From positions 1 through 64,000 of the forward strand of contig JAPLGM010000017.1 of NCBI GenBank assembly GCA_026390165.1: a DNA stretch of 64,000 bases. Reading direction: 5' to 3'. Positions within the stretch are counted from its first letter, which is position 1, and every line of letters begins with the position of its first letter. Of the stretch, positions 45,414-53,808 are shown piece after piece. Below the pieces are notes generated by a model, which saw nothing but the letters and a program-made list of their open reading frames with translations, was not told the origin of the DNA and searched no databases. Origin of the DNA: Campylobacterales bacterium (lineage in GTDB: Bacteria > Campylobacterota > Campylobacteria > Campylobacterales > Sulfurimonadaceae). A program made the translations under genes and the position numbers.

Positions 45414-46071
45414 TGGCAATTTTATATCCGACCCCTCTTACCGTTTCTATCAGTTCATCGGCATTGAGTTTTTTACGTAGATTTTTGATATGGGCATCGA
45501 CGATATTACTGGCACTGAGATGGTCGAAATCCCGATTGAGATGCTCCGATATTTGATAACGGGTGAGGACGGTATTGGTATTAAGGATGAGCAGTTCGAG
45601 GAGCTCAAACTCTTTGGCAGAGAGCTTTACGGGGGTGTTTTCAACAAGGACGCTGCGTGAGGAGAAATCAATAGTTAGTTTCCCTATCGTAATGGAACTT
45701 TGTTTTTGACCGCTTTCGCGACGCAATAATGCCCGAATCCGTGCCAAGAGTTCGATATTTGAAAAAGGTTTTTCCAGATAATCATCAGCCCCGCCATCAA
45801 GAGCCTCTACTTTCTCTTCAACCTCTTTTTTGGAAGAGAAGAGGAGGACGGGGGTAGAAATTTTTTCATGACGTAACCGCTTTAACACATCAATACCCGT
45901 TCCATCAGGTAACATCCAATCCAATAAAATAAGATCGTAATTTTTGTTGGATATTTTCTCCCATCCTTGAGTTAGAGTCACCGCGACATCAACATAATAG
46001 CGCGCATCTTCTAAAAGCTGTTGGAGCCCATAGAGTAATTCTTCGTTATCGTCGATAATTAATAGATGCAC
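45400..46071 (-). CDS. OmpR/PhoB-type response regulator
   Basis: 223 residues. Receiver: IDDNEE acidic pair, phospho-aspartate in YDLILLDWMLPDGTGID, lysine in DYLEKPFSNIE. Winged-helix DNA-binding domain from about 125: KLSAKEFELLELLILNTNTVLTRYQI and VRGVGYKIATK. The gene faces the histidine kinase tail to tail and is divergent from the multiheme cytochrome gene, whose upstream gap holds a palindrome. Confidence 0.93.
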   Translation of the reverse strand: MHLLIIDDNEELLYGLQQLLEDARYYVDVAVTLTQGWEKISNKNYDLILLDWMLPDGTGIDVLKRLRHEKISTPVLLFSSKKEVEEKVEALDGGADDYLEKPFSNIELLARIRALLRRESGQKQSSITIGKLTIDFSSRSVLVENTPVKLSAKEFELLELLILNTNTVLTRYQISEHLNRDFDHLSASNIVDAHIKNLRKKLNADELIETVRGVGYKIATKTF

Positions 46072-46099
46072 AAAAACCTCTTTTCATCAAAAATTCATA

Positions 46100-46114
46100 A
46101 TGGTAGTGTACCAT
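46100..46114. promoter_or_regulatory. Palindrome in the divergent gap between regulator and cytochrome genes
   Basis: ATGGTA-GTG-TACCAT is a perfect inverted repeat about 30 bases from both genes. Position suits an operator; no proof of the binding protein. Confidence 0.35.
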
Positions 46115-46143
46115 AACAGATAAAGTATCCTAAAGGAGTTATC

Positions 46144-48348
46144 ATGCGTCAAGCGATTGGAATTATAGCATCAGCCATAACCGCATTTATTTTAGTGGGG
46201 TGTGGAGGCGGAAGCGGTGGAACAGTTGATCCAGCAACGGGGATATCAACAGCAACTTTTATTGATTCTCATGTAGTAGGATTGGAATTTGAGAGTGCTA
46301 CACAAAAAGGTGTTACCGACAAAAATGGTAATTTTCAATACAAAGAGGGTGAAGCAATCACTTTTCATATTGGGAATCTTTATTTAGGTTCGGCAAAACC
46401 GAAAGAGGGGAAAATCACTCCACTTGATATTATCAATACGGCCGATAGTTCTCATCCGCAAGTAGTTCGCATCCTCCAAACACTTCAAACACTTGACAGT
46501 GATGGAAATGCTTCCAATGGTATTGAGATTGATGCGGCAATTACAGAGACACTCAAAACACAATCACGTGTAGATCTCAATGCGACAGCAACAACAGACA
46601 CTCATGTCACCGCACTCATCGGTAATTTCAAAGTAGATGGAGCAACAGCACAAAGTAATTTTACACCGAAAGTTCCGTCTAACAGCACTCAAGGATATAC
46701 ACCACCTATTCCTGCGACCCCTACAACACCGGTCTCCTCTGGAAACGGTAAATACACCCTCGTAGCATGGAATGATTTGGGAATGCACTGTGTAGATGGG
46801 AAAGATTACTCGGTATTTACCATTCTTCCTCCGTACAATAATCTTCATGCCCATCTTATCAGTAAAGATGCAACAACAGGTAAATCTATTACGAACACAA
46901 GTAGTGGTATAACGCTTACGTATGAAGCAGTCGCCGATACGACGGGGTCTATTAATACGAAAAGTGCGACAAAAACCAATTTTTGGGATTGGGTTCTTTC
47001 TATTTTTGGGGCTAACCCAGGAACGAATAAAGGTCTTAATCTCAATGCAGGCGGGCCTAGCAATCCGGTTCAGAGTTTGACCCCTGCACCTCTTGCGTAC
47101 AATGGTGCTCATGGATGGTGGGAAGCTGAGGGAATTCCTGCAATGCCCTACGATGATAATGGGGTTAAGAACTATTATCCAATGGTAAAAGTAGTTGCTA
47201 AAGATGCAGCAGGTACAGTTTTGGCGAGTACAAAAGTTGTTCTCCCCGTCTCTGATGAGATGAGCTGTATCAGTTGTCATGCTTCTACTAGCGGTGTTGC
47301 GGCGGCAAAACCTTCCGCTGGATGGGTTAATAACGCCGCAGCCGAAAAAGATTGGAAACAAAACATTCTCAAACTGCATGATGATAAATATCCGAATGCT
47401 ATTGTGACGGCAAATATGGAGAGTACGTATAAAAATGGGACATTGTTAGCAACTGCTAATGCAGGACAACCAATTTTATGTGCATCGTGTCACAAATCAA
47501 ATGCTCTTAATACACCACTCAAAACAGGAATAAAACCTTTGACAGAGGCACTTCACTCTAAGCATGCCAACGTTATCGATCCGAAAACGGGAACAACGAT
47601 GAACAGCAGTACGAATCGCGATTCGTGTTACCAATGTCATCCGGGTTCAGTGACAAAATGTTTGCGTGGCGCCATGGGAAATGCTAAAAAAGCAAATGGA
47701 AGTAATGCCATCGATTGCCAAAGCTGTCATGGTACGATGAGTGATGTGGGTAAAACAGGACGTGAGGGGTGGTTGGATCAGCCAAACTGTCAGCAGTGTC
47801 ATGATAAAAATACGACTTCAGGGAACTTTACACGCTACAACAGTGTATTTTCTTCTCCTGGAACATTGCGCACTATTGTAGATCCGAAATTTGCAACCAA
47901 TGCCAATACCCCGATGGCCGGTAAATCACTCTATCGATTTAGTAAAGGGCACGGCAATCTTCAGTGTGAATCGTGTCATGGTGCAACGCATGCGGAGTAT
48001 CCGAGTAGCCATGCAAATGATAATGTACAAAGCATTGCGCTCCAAGGGCATACGGGAACTATCGCTGAGTGTTCAACGTGCCACACAACGGTACCAACCG
48101 GTACGGCAAATTTTACCAAAGGGCCTCACGGAATGCATGCAGTAGGACAAACAGCCGTAAGTGCACACCAAGATGTGGCTGAAAAAGGGACTGCAAGCTG
48201 TACCGCATGTCACGGTACCGATTATCGAGGAACGATCCTCTCCAAAACATGGGCAACTCGAACATTGAGTGTTGAACATGGAACCAAAACATTTGCACAA
48301 GGGCACATGGTCAGTTGTTATGATTGTCACAATGGTCCAAATCCCTAA
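46144..48348 (+). CDS. Nine-heme c-type cytochrome lipoprotein
   Basis: 734 residues. Signal with lipobox ILVGCGGGSGG gives a lipid-anchored protein. Residues 30-165 form a beta domain seen in surface proteins (GVTDKNGNFQYKEGEAITFHIGNL). Residues 200-245 hold YTLVAWNDLGMHCVDGKDYSVF, a block I have seen in other exported multiheme proteins (recall, unverified). Nine CxxCH motifs follow: CISCH, CASCH, CYQCH, CQSCH, CQQCH, CESCH, CSTCH, CTACH, CYDCH. It could conduct electrons at the outer membrane or reduce an external acceptor. AAAGGAG precedes ATG; a strong terminator follows. Confidence 0.9.
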   Translation: MRQAIGIIASAITAFILVGCGGGSGGTVDPATGISTATFIDSHVVGLEFESATQKGVTDKNGNFQYKEGEAITFHIGNLYLGSAKPKEGKITPLDIINTADSSHPQVVRILQTLQTLDSDGNASNGIEIDAAITETLKTQSRVDLNATATTDTHVTALIGNFKVDGATAQSNFTPKVPSNSTQGYTPPIPATPTTPVSSGNGKYTLVAWNDLGMHCVDGKDYSVFTILPPYNNLHAHLISKDATTGKSITNTSSGITLTYEAVADTTGSINTKSATKTNFWDWVLSIFGANPGTNKGLNLNAGGPSNPVQSLTPAPLAYNGAHGWWEAEGIPAMPYDDNGVKNYYPMVKVVAKDAAGTVLASTKVVLPVSDEMSCISCHASTSGVAAAKPSAGWVNNAAAEKDWKQNILKLHDDKYPNAIVTANMESTYKNGTLLATANAGQPILCASCHKSNALNTPLKTGIKPLTEALHSKHANVIDPKTGTTMNSSTNRDSCYQCHPGSVTKCLRGAMGNAKKANGSNAIDCQSCHGTMSDVGKTGREGWLDQPNCQQCHDKNTTSGNFTRYNSVFSSPGTLRTIVDPKFATNANTPMAGKSLYRFSKGHGNLQCESCHGATHAEYPSSHANDNVQSIALQGHTGTIAECSTCHTTVPTGTANFTKGPHGMHAVGQTAVSAHQDVAEKGTASCTACHGTDYRGTILSKTWATRTLSVEHGTKTFAQGHMVSCYDCHNGPNP

Positions 48349-48355
48349 CTTTATT

Positions 48356-48378
48356 CCCCATACCCTAGGGTATAGGGG
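48356..48378 (+). terminator. Terminator after the nine-heme cytochrome gene
   Basis: CCCCATACCC-TA-GGGTATAGGGG forms a 10-base stem with one bulged A, 8 bases after the stop; a T-rich tract follows further on. Confidence 0.65.
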
Positions 48379-48414
48379 GCTGTATTCTAGTCTTTCTTTT
48401 TAGATTTTTCACAC

Positions 48415-48420
48415 TACAAT
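48415..48420 (+). promoter_or_regulatory. -10 box for the barrel protein and following helicase operon
   Basis: CACACTACAATACCCC holds TACAAT 32 bases before the ATG at 48453. Confidence 0.4.
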
Positions 48421-48452
48421 ACCCCTATTAATGTATTGAAAGGGAGGTTGTT

Positions 48453-49247
48453 ATGGATATTAGAGGGATTATTGCAGCAATAGCACTCTTAGCCCCCTTT
48501 TCCAACGCGGGTGAAATTGCCCTCAAAGCCTCTTCCGTACAGTTTGATTATCGAGAGTACTTGGATAATGGTGAGCTACTTGATAGTGAAAAAGCGAATA
48601 TGAGTGCGTTCAATGGGGTGGATATTGCTCTGCGAATGGGGGGGCGTACTCCAAACGGTGTCAAATTTATACATGATTTAGACTACTCCTATCACGAGGG
48701 AAAGACCGATTATGTCGGTTCTCTTTTATACGATCCTGCAGGTCAATACGGCGATCTCAAATCCACTACGTACAATCGTCTCTCTGAATTTAGTTACTTG
48801 GTAGGAGTCTCATTGCCTGTGACGAGAAATTTTTCTTTTGGCGGACAAACAGGCTTCGGAAATCGTCAATGGAAGCGGGGGCTAGGTGAGGGAATTTTAG
48901 AAACCTACACCTGGTCCCACTGGATTGCGGGGGGACGTGCCGATTGGCTTTTTCATAACGGGGAGTTTTCTCTCTATGCCAATTATCAAGAGGCATTTTT
49001 ACCAAAAATGGCTGCAAGTGATTTGGGATTGATGTTTGATTTAGGAAAAACAAGTGGCTATAAACTGGGGGCACGTTGGAGTACACGACTGAGTCGAAGA
49101 ATCTCTTTTGAGATGGAATACGTGTATGACTATTGGGAAATTGGCAGGTCAAAAACAAAACAAGCGTATGATAAGAAATATTATTATGAACCATCTAGCG
49201 AGACGAAAAACAACACCGTTAAAGCAGGGTTTGTCTATATATTTTAG
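48453..49247 (+). CDS. Outer-membrane beta-barrel protein, unknown function
   Basis: 264 residues. Signal peptide GIIAAIALLAPFSNAGE; the mature part has alternating polar/aromatic strands (FDYREYLDNGELL, FSYLVGVSLPVTRNFSFGGQTGFG, ISFEMEYVYDYWEIG) and ends VKAGFVYIF with terminal Phe, the outer-membrane insertion mark. The size suits 10-12 strands, too small to enclose a multiheme chain. AAAGGGAGG precedes ATG. The SNF2 gene follows after 9 bases. Confidence 0.75.
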   Translation: MDIRGIIAAIALLAPFSNAGEIALKASSVQFDYREYLDNGELLDSEKANMSAFNGVDIALRMGGRTPNGVKFIHDLDYSYHEGKTDYVGSLLYDPAGQYGDLKSTTYNRLSEFSYLVGVSLPVTRNFSFGGQTGFGNRQWKRGLGEGILETYTWSHWIAGGRADWLFHNGEFSLYANYQEAFLPKMAASDLGLMFDLGKTSGYKLGARWSTRLSRRISFEMEYVYDYWEIGRSKTKQAYDKKYYYEPSSETKNNTVKAGFVYIF

Positions 49248-49256
49248 GAGAGTAGC

Positions 49257-52001
49257 GTGTTAGATATTTTTAAACAGCAAAAAAGCTTTTTGACGCGGGC
49301 GAAAGAGAAAAGTTCGTTTCGGTATTGTATTGATTTTGATAGCAATGGTGCGTTTATCGACGTATGCGATAAAAATAACAAACCTTTGAGCGGTCTTGAT
49401 TATCGGGTTTATAATGGTCTTGATCGGGAAATACTGCAGCTTTTCGATGAGTATGCGAAAAGTGATTTTTTTGCTATCAGCTGGGAAGAGGAAGAGGATA
49501 AAGTTTATCTTACCAAACATCCCAAACTCTTGGAGCTACTACGCTTTAGTGATAATCTCTATTGCAAAAATGAGAAGATTGGTTTTGCGACAGGAGTGAG
49601 TGAAGTTGATCTGATCATTGTCCCCAAAGATAAACTTATTGTTTTCCCCACAATTCAGGGGGAGAGTGAATTTGTATTTCTCACCTCAAGCTTTGTTTTG
49701 GTTGGCAATACGATCAAGCAAATTCACACCGTAGGGGAAAACTTCGCCAAACTTAGCAGTTTTAATACGATTGTCGAGAAAGAGAAACTCGAAGAGTTCC
49801 TAACTATTTTGGTAACCCATTTTGAAAATATCAATCTTAAATATGACGATTATCGTGTTGAGCTCAAAGAGGAGAAGAAGCTCATCAAACCTGCGGTTAT
49901 CTTCGAAAAAGTGACAGCGGAGAATGAGCTTATTTTACGCACCTCCGCGATGATTGGGGGGCTTACCCCTGAGTTTTTTAATGATTTCAATATCTCTAAA
50001 ATTGTCCTTATCAATGAGTTCGAGAAAACGATTAATATCTATGAGTGCGATTTTAGTGATGTATTTGACTCCTACGCTACGATTTTCAAACAACTGGCAA
50101 CCCTTAAAAAAACACTTAAAGAGGCAAGCTTTAGTGAAGATGACGGGCTGTTTGTGATTGATGCACCTTTAGCGAGCGAATTTATCCTTCACCATCTTCA
50201 CGGAATTATCAGCAGTTGCGAAATCTACGGCAGTGACAAACTCAAAACGTATAAATACAACACGACCAAACCAACCCTTAATGTCCGTTTTAAAGATAAA
50301 GTCAATTTGCTTGGGGGAGATGATATTAGCGTCACTATCGGCGATGAGCAATTTAATGTTTTTGAGTTGATTAATCTGTATAAAAAGCACTCCTATATTC
50401 CCCTTAGTAATGGCGAAAAATCGATTATTGACAAATCGTATATTGCCAAATTGGAACGGATTTTCAAAAAAGAGGGGAAAAACGTCAAAATATCTTTCTT
50501 TGATCTCCCCGAAATCGAGGAGTTGATTGCCCAAAAAGATCAAAAAATCTTCAAAAATTCACGCGATTTTTATCAAGGGTTTGAGGGGTTAAAAAGTTCT
50601 AAAGCAGGTTTGCCAAAACTGAACAATGCGACGCTTCGTGATTATCAAAAATATGGGATCAAATGGCTCAAATATCTTTACGACAACAATTTCGGCGGCT
50701 GTTTGGCAGATGATATGGGGTTGGGAAAAACGATCCAAGCTATCGGGCTTTTATCAACGATCTATCCCAAAGCAAAACGCCCCTCACTCATTGTAATGCC
50801 CAAAAGTTTGCTCACCAACTGGCAAAATGAGCTAACGAAATTTAATCCCACTCTCTCTTTTTACCTCCATTACGGCAATATTCGTGATACATCTAATTTT
50901 GCAAATTATAATATCATCCTCTCCACCTATGCCATCGTCCGTAATGACATTGAGACGATCAAAGAGATAGAGTTTGATACCATTATCCTCGATGAGTCCC
51001 AAAATATCAAAAATATTGACTCCCAATCCTCCAAAGCGATGATGCTTCTTAATGGTGTTCACAAATTCGCCCTCAGCGGAACCCCTATTGAAAACTCCCT
51101 TTTTGAACTCTACTCCCTCTTTCGGTTTATCAATAACGGGATGTTTTCGAGTGTCAACAATTTTAAAAACGATTTTGCCGCCCCCATCCAATCGCAAGAG
51201 GATGAGGAGATTGCCCAAGCCTTGAAGACAAAAATCACCCCCTTTATCTTACGACGGCTCAAAAAAGATGTTCTCAAAGATTTACCTCCCAAACAAGAGC
51301 AGATTATCTACATCGATATGGAGGAGAAACACAAAGCATTTTACGATCAAAAGAGAGCCTATTACAAACAAATGCTGGAGCAACAAGTCGCCGCAAGCGG
51401 CATTGAAAATGCAAAATTCGCCATTTTCCAAGCGTTCAATGATCTTCGACAAATTGCCTCCGTTCCCGAACTCAAAAGTGATCTCCCTATCCCTTCGTCG
51501 AAAATCGATGCCCTTTTTGAGATGTTGGAAGATATTATTGCCAACAACCATAAAGTCCTTATTTTCGCCAATTATCTAGGTTCTCTTGATGCAATTGCCT
51601 CCAAAGCCGATACATTGGGGTATGAGTATCTGACGATGACAGGAAGTACACGAGACCGCCAAGCGTTGGTCGATAAATTCCAAAATGAGAAAAAATACTC
51701 CCTCTTTTTAATGACCCTCAAAGTGGGAGGGGTAGGGCTGAACCTCACCGAAGCCGATTTTGTCTTTATTTTCGATCCGTGGTGGAACAAAGCGGCGGAG
51801 AATCAAGCAATAGACCGTGCCCACCGTATGGGGCAAAAAAATACCGTCTTTAGCTACAAGATGATCACCAAAGGGACGATTGAGGAGAAGATATTGGAGT
51901 TGCAAGGGCAAAAGCAAGATTTGACCGATCGAATCATCAGTGGTGACGAAACAGGGCTCAAACAGATCACTGCCCAAGAACTCGAATTTTTATTAGGATG
52001 A
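49257..52001 (+). CDS. SNF2-family DNA-dependent ATPase
   Basis: 914 residues. Residues 1-450 are a family-specific N-terminal part with no zinc SWIM motif seen. The ATPase runs from about 460: LRDYQKYGIKWL, Walker A LADDMGLGKTIQA, DExH-box variant ILDESQNIKN, SGTPIEN, then LKVGGVGLNLTEADFV and the arginine-finger motif DRAHRMGQKNTV. Such proteins move along duplex DNA to remodel bound proteins. GTG start at 49257 after TAGGAGAG. It begins a three-gene set with a 600-residue unknown and recQ. Confidence 0.9.
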   Translation: MLDIFKQQKSFLTRAKEKSSFRYCIDFDSNGAFIDVCDKNNKPLSGLDYRVYNGLDREILQLFDEYAKSDFFAISWEEEEDKVYLTKHPKLLELLRFSDNLYCKNEKIGFATGVSEVDLIIVPKDKLIVFPTIQGESEFVFLTSSFVLVGNTIKQIHTVGENFAKLSSFNTIVEKEKLEEFLTILVTHFENINLKYDDYRVELKEEKKLIKPAVIFEKVTAENELILRTSAMIGGLTPEFFNDFNISKIVLINEFEKTINIYECDFSDVFDSYATIFKQLATLKKTLKEASFSEDDGLFVIDAPLASEFILHHLHGIISSCEIYGSDKLKTYKYNTTKPTLNVRFKDKVNLLGGDDISVTIGDEQFNVFELINLYKKHSYIPLSNGEKSIIDKSYIAKLERIFKKEGKNVKISFFDLPEIEELIAQKDQKIFKNSRDFYQGFEGLKSSKAGLPKLNNATLRDYQKYGIKWLKYLYDNNFGGCLADDMGLGKTIQAIGLLSTIYPKAKRPSLIVMPKSLLTNWQNELTKFNPTLSFYLHYGNIRDTSNFANYNIILSTYAIVRNDIETIKEIEFDTIILDESQNIKNIDSQSSKAMMLLNGVHKFALSGTPIENSLFELYSLFRFINNGMFSSVNNFKNDFAAPIQSQEDEEIAQALKTKITPFILRRLKKDVLKDLPPKQEQIIYIDMEEKHKAFYDQKRAYYKQMLEQQVAASGIENAKFAIFQAFNDLRQIASVPELKSDLPIPSSKIDALFEMLEDIIANNHKVLIFANYLGSLDAIASKADTLGYEYLTMTGSTRDRQALVDKFQNEKKYSLFLMTLKVGGVGLNLTEADFVFIFDPWWNKAAENQAIDRAHRMGQKNTVFSYKMITKGTIEEKILELQGQKQDLTDRIISGDETGLKQITAQELEFLLG

Positions 52002-52005
52002 TGAG

Positions 52006-53808
52006 ATGGCATTGTTAGAATTTAACCTCGATAAAGTTACGGAGATTACTAAATCTTTTTACAAAAGCGATTCAATAGCAGTGATTGATTTTATGGAGAG
52101 TTTACTGGATCCAAACGAGAAAGAAAAACTTCCTGCAACGTTAAAAACAGCGGGGGGACGAACGGCGGCACCCGCTGGGACGTTGAACCAATTTATCAAC
52201 AAAAAGATCAAAGATCAGACCTTTCGAGAGGCATTTAGTGCCAAGTTGACATCAACGGAGAATTCAAAAGAGATCTATTATAAGCTGATTTGGGAAGATG
52301 ATAGGATTCCTACTGACTTCTTACCCGAAACCATCCCCCTTCCTCAAAATATCCCCGATCAGTCCTACGGAGTTCACGAGGTGGTATTAGCAGATGAGCT
52401 CTCCTTGATCTCCTATTTTACCCGTTCTGGGGACTATTTTACAAAGAAATACAGTTTCGTCAAAATCAACCCCAAAATTGTAGCTTTGTTGAAATTTCTT
52501 TTTCCGTTACCCTTAGATTATGAACTTGTTGCTATCGAAAACTCAGCAGAGACAGAGTATACCTACAACAACGAAGAGGGGATTTTGGGCTTTATCACCC
52601 TTATTGATGAGATGATCGAACACAATCTTGTGGAGATCAGCGAAACGAATGAAAAAACGTCGACGAAAACCTTGAACGTCCTCAAAAAATCAAGCGGTAT
52701 CCCTGAATTCTACGGGGATAAAGGGATGGACAGCTACGCCAACGATATGCTCACCCGAAGTTTTTTCTTTTTTCGGTTTGCCAAAAAAAGCTACCGCAAT
52801 AAAGAGTTGGAGTCGCTCAAAGAGTTCGTGCAGTATCAGTTGGAGAATCGGCTCCAATTTTTCATCTCCCGAATTTTCACCTCCCATTTGCGAAAAGTAC
52901 GATTTTCCCAAAACGACACCTCCCAAGCAGGGTTATTTTTACTTCTCAAAGAGATTTTGATGAAAATGCCCAAAGAAGCTTGGGTTAGTTTTGAAAATAT
53001 TGAACACTATTGCTTTTACCGCAAATATGAAATTCACCTTGAAGCAAGGCACAAAACCGATTCTTACAATATGGAGTGTCAAACGGAGATGGATAAATTT
53101 AGGACATTTTCGTGTGAAGAAGCCTATCATGAATTATTTTTAAATCCTCTCCTGAAAGCGTCACTCTTTTATCTAGGGGCATTGGGTGTTTTGGAAATTA
53201 AGTATGAACATCCACTCTCAGAGTGTGGTTTTAGTGCGGAGGGTAAGGATTATATTTCAGTATGGGACGGGTTAAGTAGTATCCGCTTTACTCAATTGGG
53301 AAAATATCTCCTTGGTTTTACGAAAGAGTACACCCCAAAAGTGTTGGAAAGAGAGAAGAGAGAGATTAAGTTCGATGAGTATAAACCCATCATGACCATT
53401 AATCTTAGTGATACAATCACTATTGCCAAACTCGAAGGGTATGCCGAAAAAATTGATGCGAACAAATACGCCCTTAGTTATCCCAAGATTTTCAAAGAGT
53501 GCACTAGTTTCAAAGCATTGGATTTAAAAATTACCGCTTTTTACAAAAATATCGAGGAGCATCCCCCAAAAGTATTTGTTGATTTTTTCGAAGAGATTCG
53601 TAATCGTGCCAATTTGCTCAGTGTTGATCGCAAGCAAATCGTCATCGAATTGGAGAACGATAAAGCTCTTTTACATCTCTTTATGAACAACAAAAAACTC
53701 CAAGAGCTGATTATTAAAGCGCAAGGGTATCGGATTCTGGTTCTCAAAGAGAATCTCCCCAAAGTAAAAAAAATATTGCACGATAATGGATTTTTCATTG
53801 ATTTCTAG
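52006..53808 (+). CDS. Protein of unknown function in the SNF2/RecQ operon
   Basis: 600 residues, soluble, no signal or membrane segment. It starts 4 bases after the SNF2 stop and overlaps recQ by 23 bases. The last 150 residues (IMTINLSDTITIAKLEGYAEKID ... YRILVLKENLPKVKKILHDNGFF) resemble in pattern the 'helicase C-terminal/XPB-associated' domain that accompanies SNF2 and XPB-type helicases; this is a weak, by-eye match. Residues 1-60 (LLDPNEKEKLPATLKTAGGRTAAP) are also distinctive. No catalytic motif is seen. It is probably a partner of the SNF2 ATPase. Confidence 0.7.
   Translation: MALLEFNLDKVTEITKSFYKSDSIAVIDFMESLLDPNEKEKLPATLKTAGGRTAAPAGTLNQFINKKIKDQTFREAFSAKLTSTENSKEIYYKLIWEDDRIPTDFLPETIPLPQNIPDQSYGVHEVVLADELSLISYFTRSGDYFTKKYSFVKINPKIVALLKFLFPLPLDYELVAIENSAETEYTYNNEEGILGFITLIDEMIEHNLVEISETNEKTSTKTLNVLKKSSGIPEFYGDKGMDSYANDMLTRSFFFFRFAKKSYRNKELESLKEFVQYQLENRLQFFISRIFTSHLRKVRFSQNDTSQAGLFLLLKEILMKMPKEAWVSFENIEHYCFYRKYEIHLEARHKTDSYNMECQTEMDKFRTFSCEEAYHELFLNPLLKASLFYLGALGVLEIKYEHPLSECGFSAEGKDYISVWDGLSSIRFTQLGKYLLGFTKEYTPKVLEREKREIKFDEYKPIMTINLSDTITIAKLEGYAEKIDANKYALSYPKIFKECTSFKALDLKITAFYKNIEEHPPKVFVDFFEEIRNRANLLSVDRKQIVIELENDKALLHLFMNNKKLQELIIKAQGYRILVLKENLPKVKKILHDNGFFIDF

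Noticed and set aside
46564-47379. 271-codon minus-strand ORF
   Set aside because: Lies wholly opposite the nine-heme cytochrome gene; composition is Cys/Arg/Ile-rich shadow sequence with no domain.
48453-49247. Barrel protein as MtrB-type conduit for the cytochrome
   Set aside because: 264 residues allow about 10-12 strands, too few to wrap a multiheme protein; conduit proteins have over 20.
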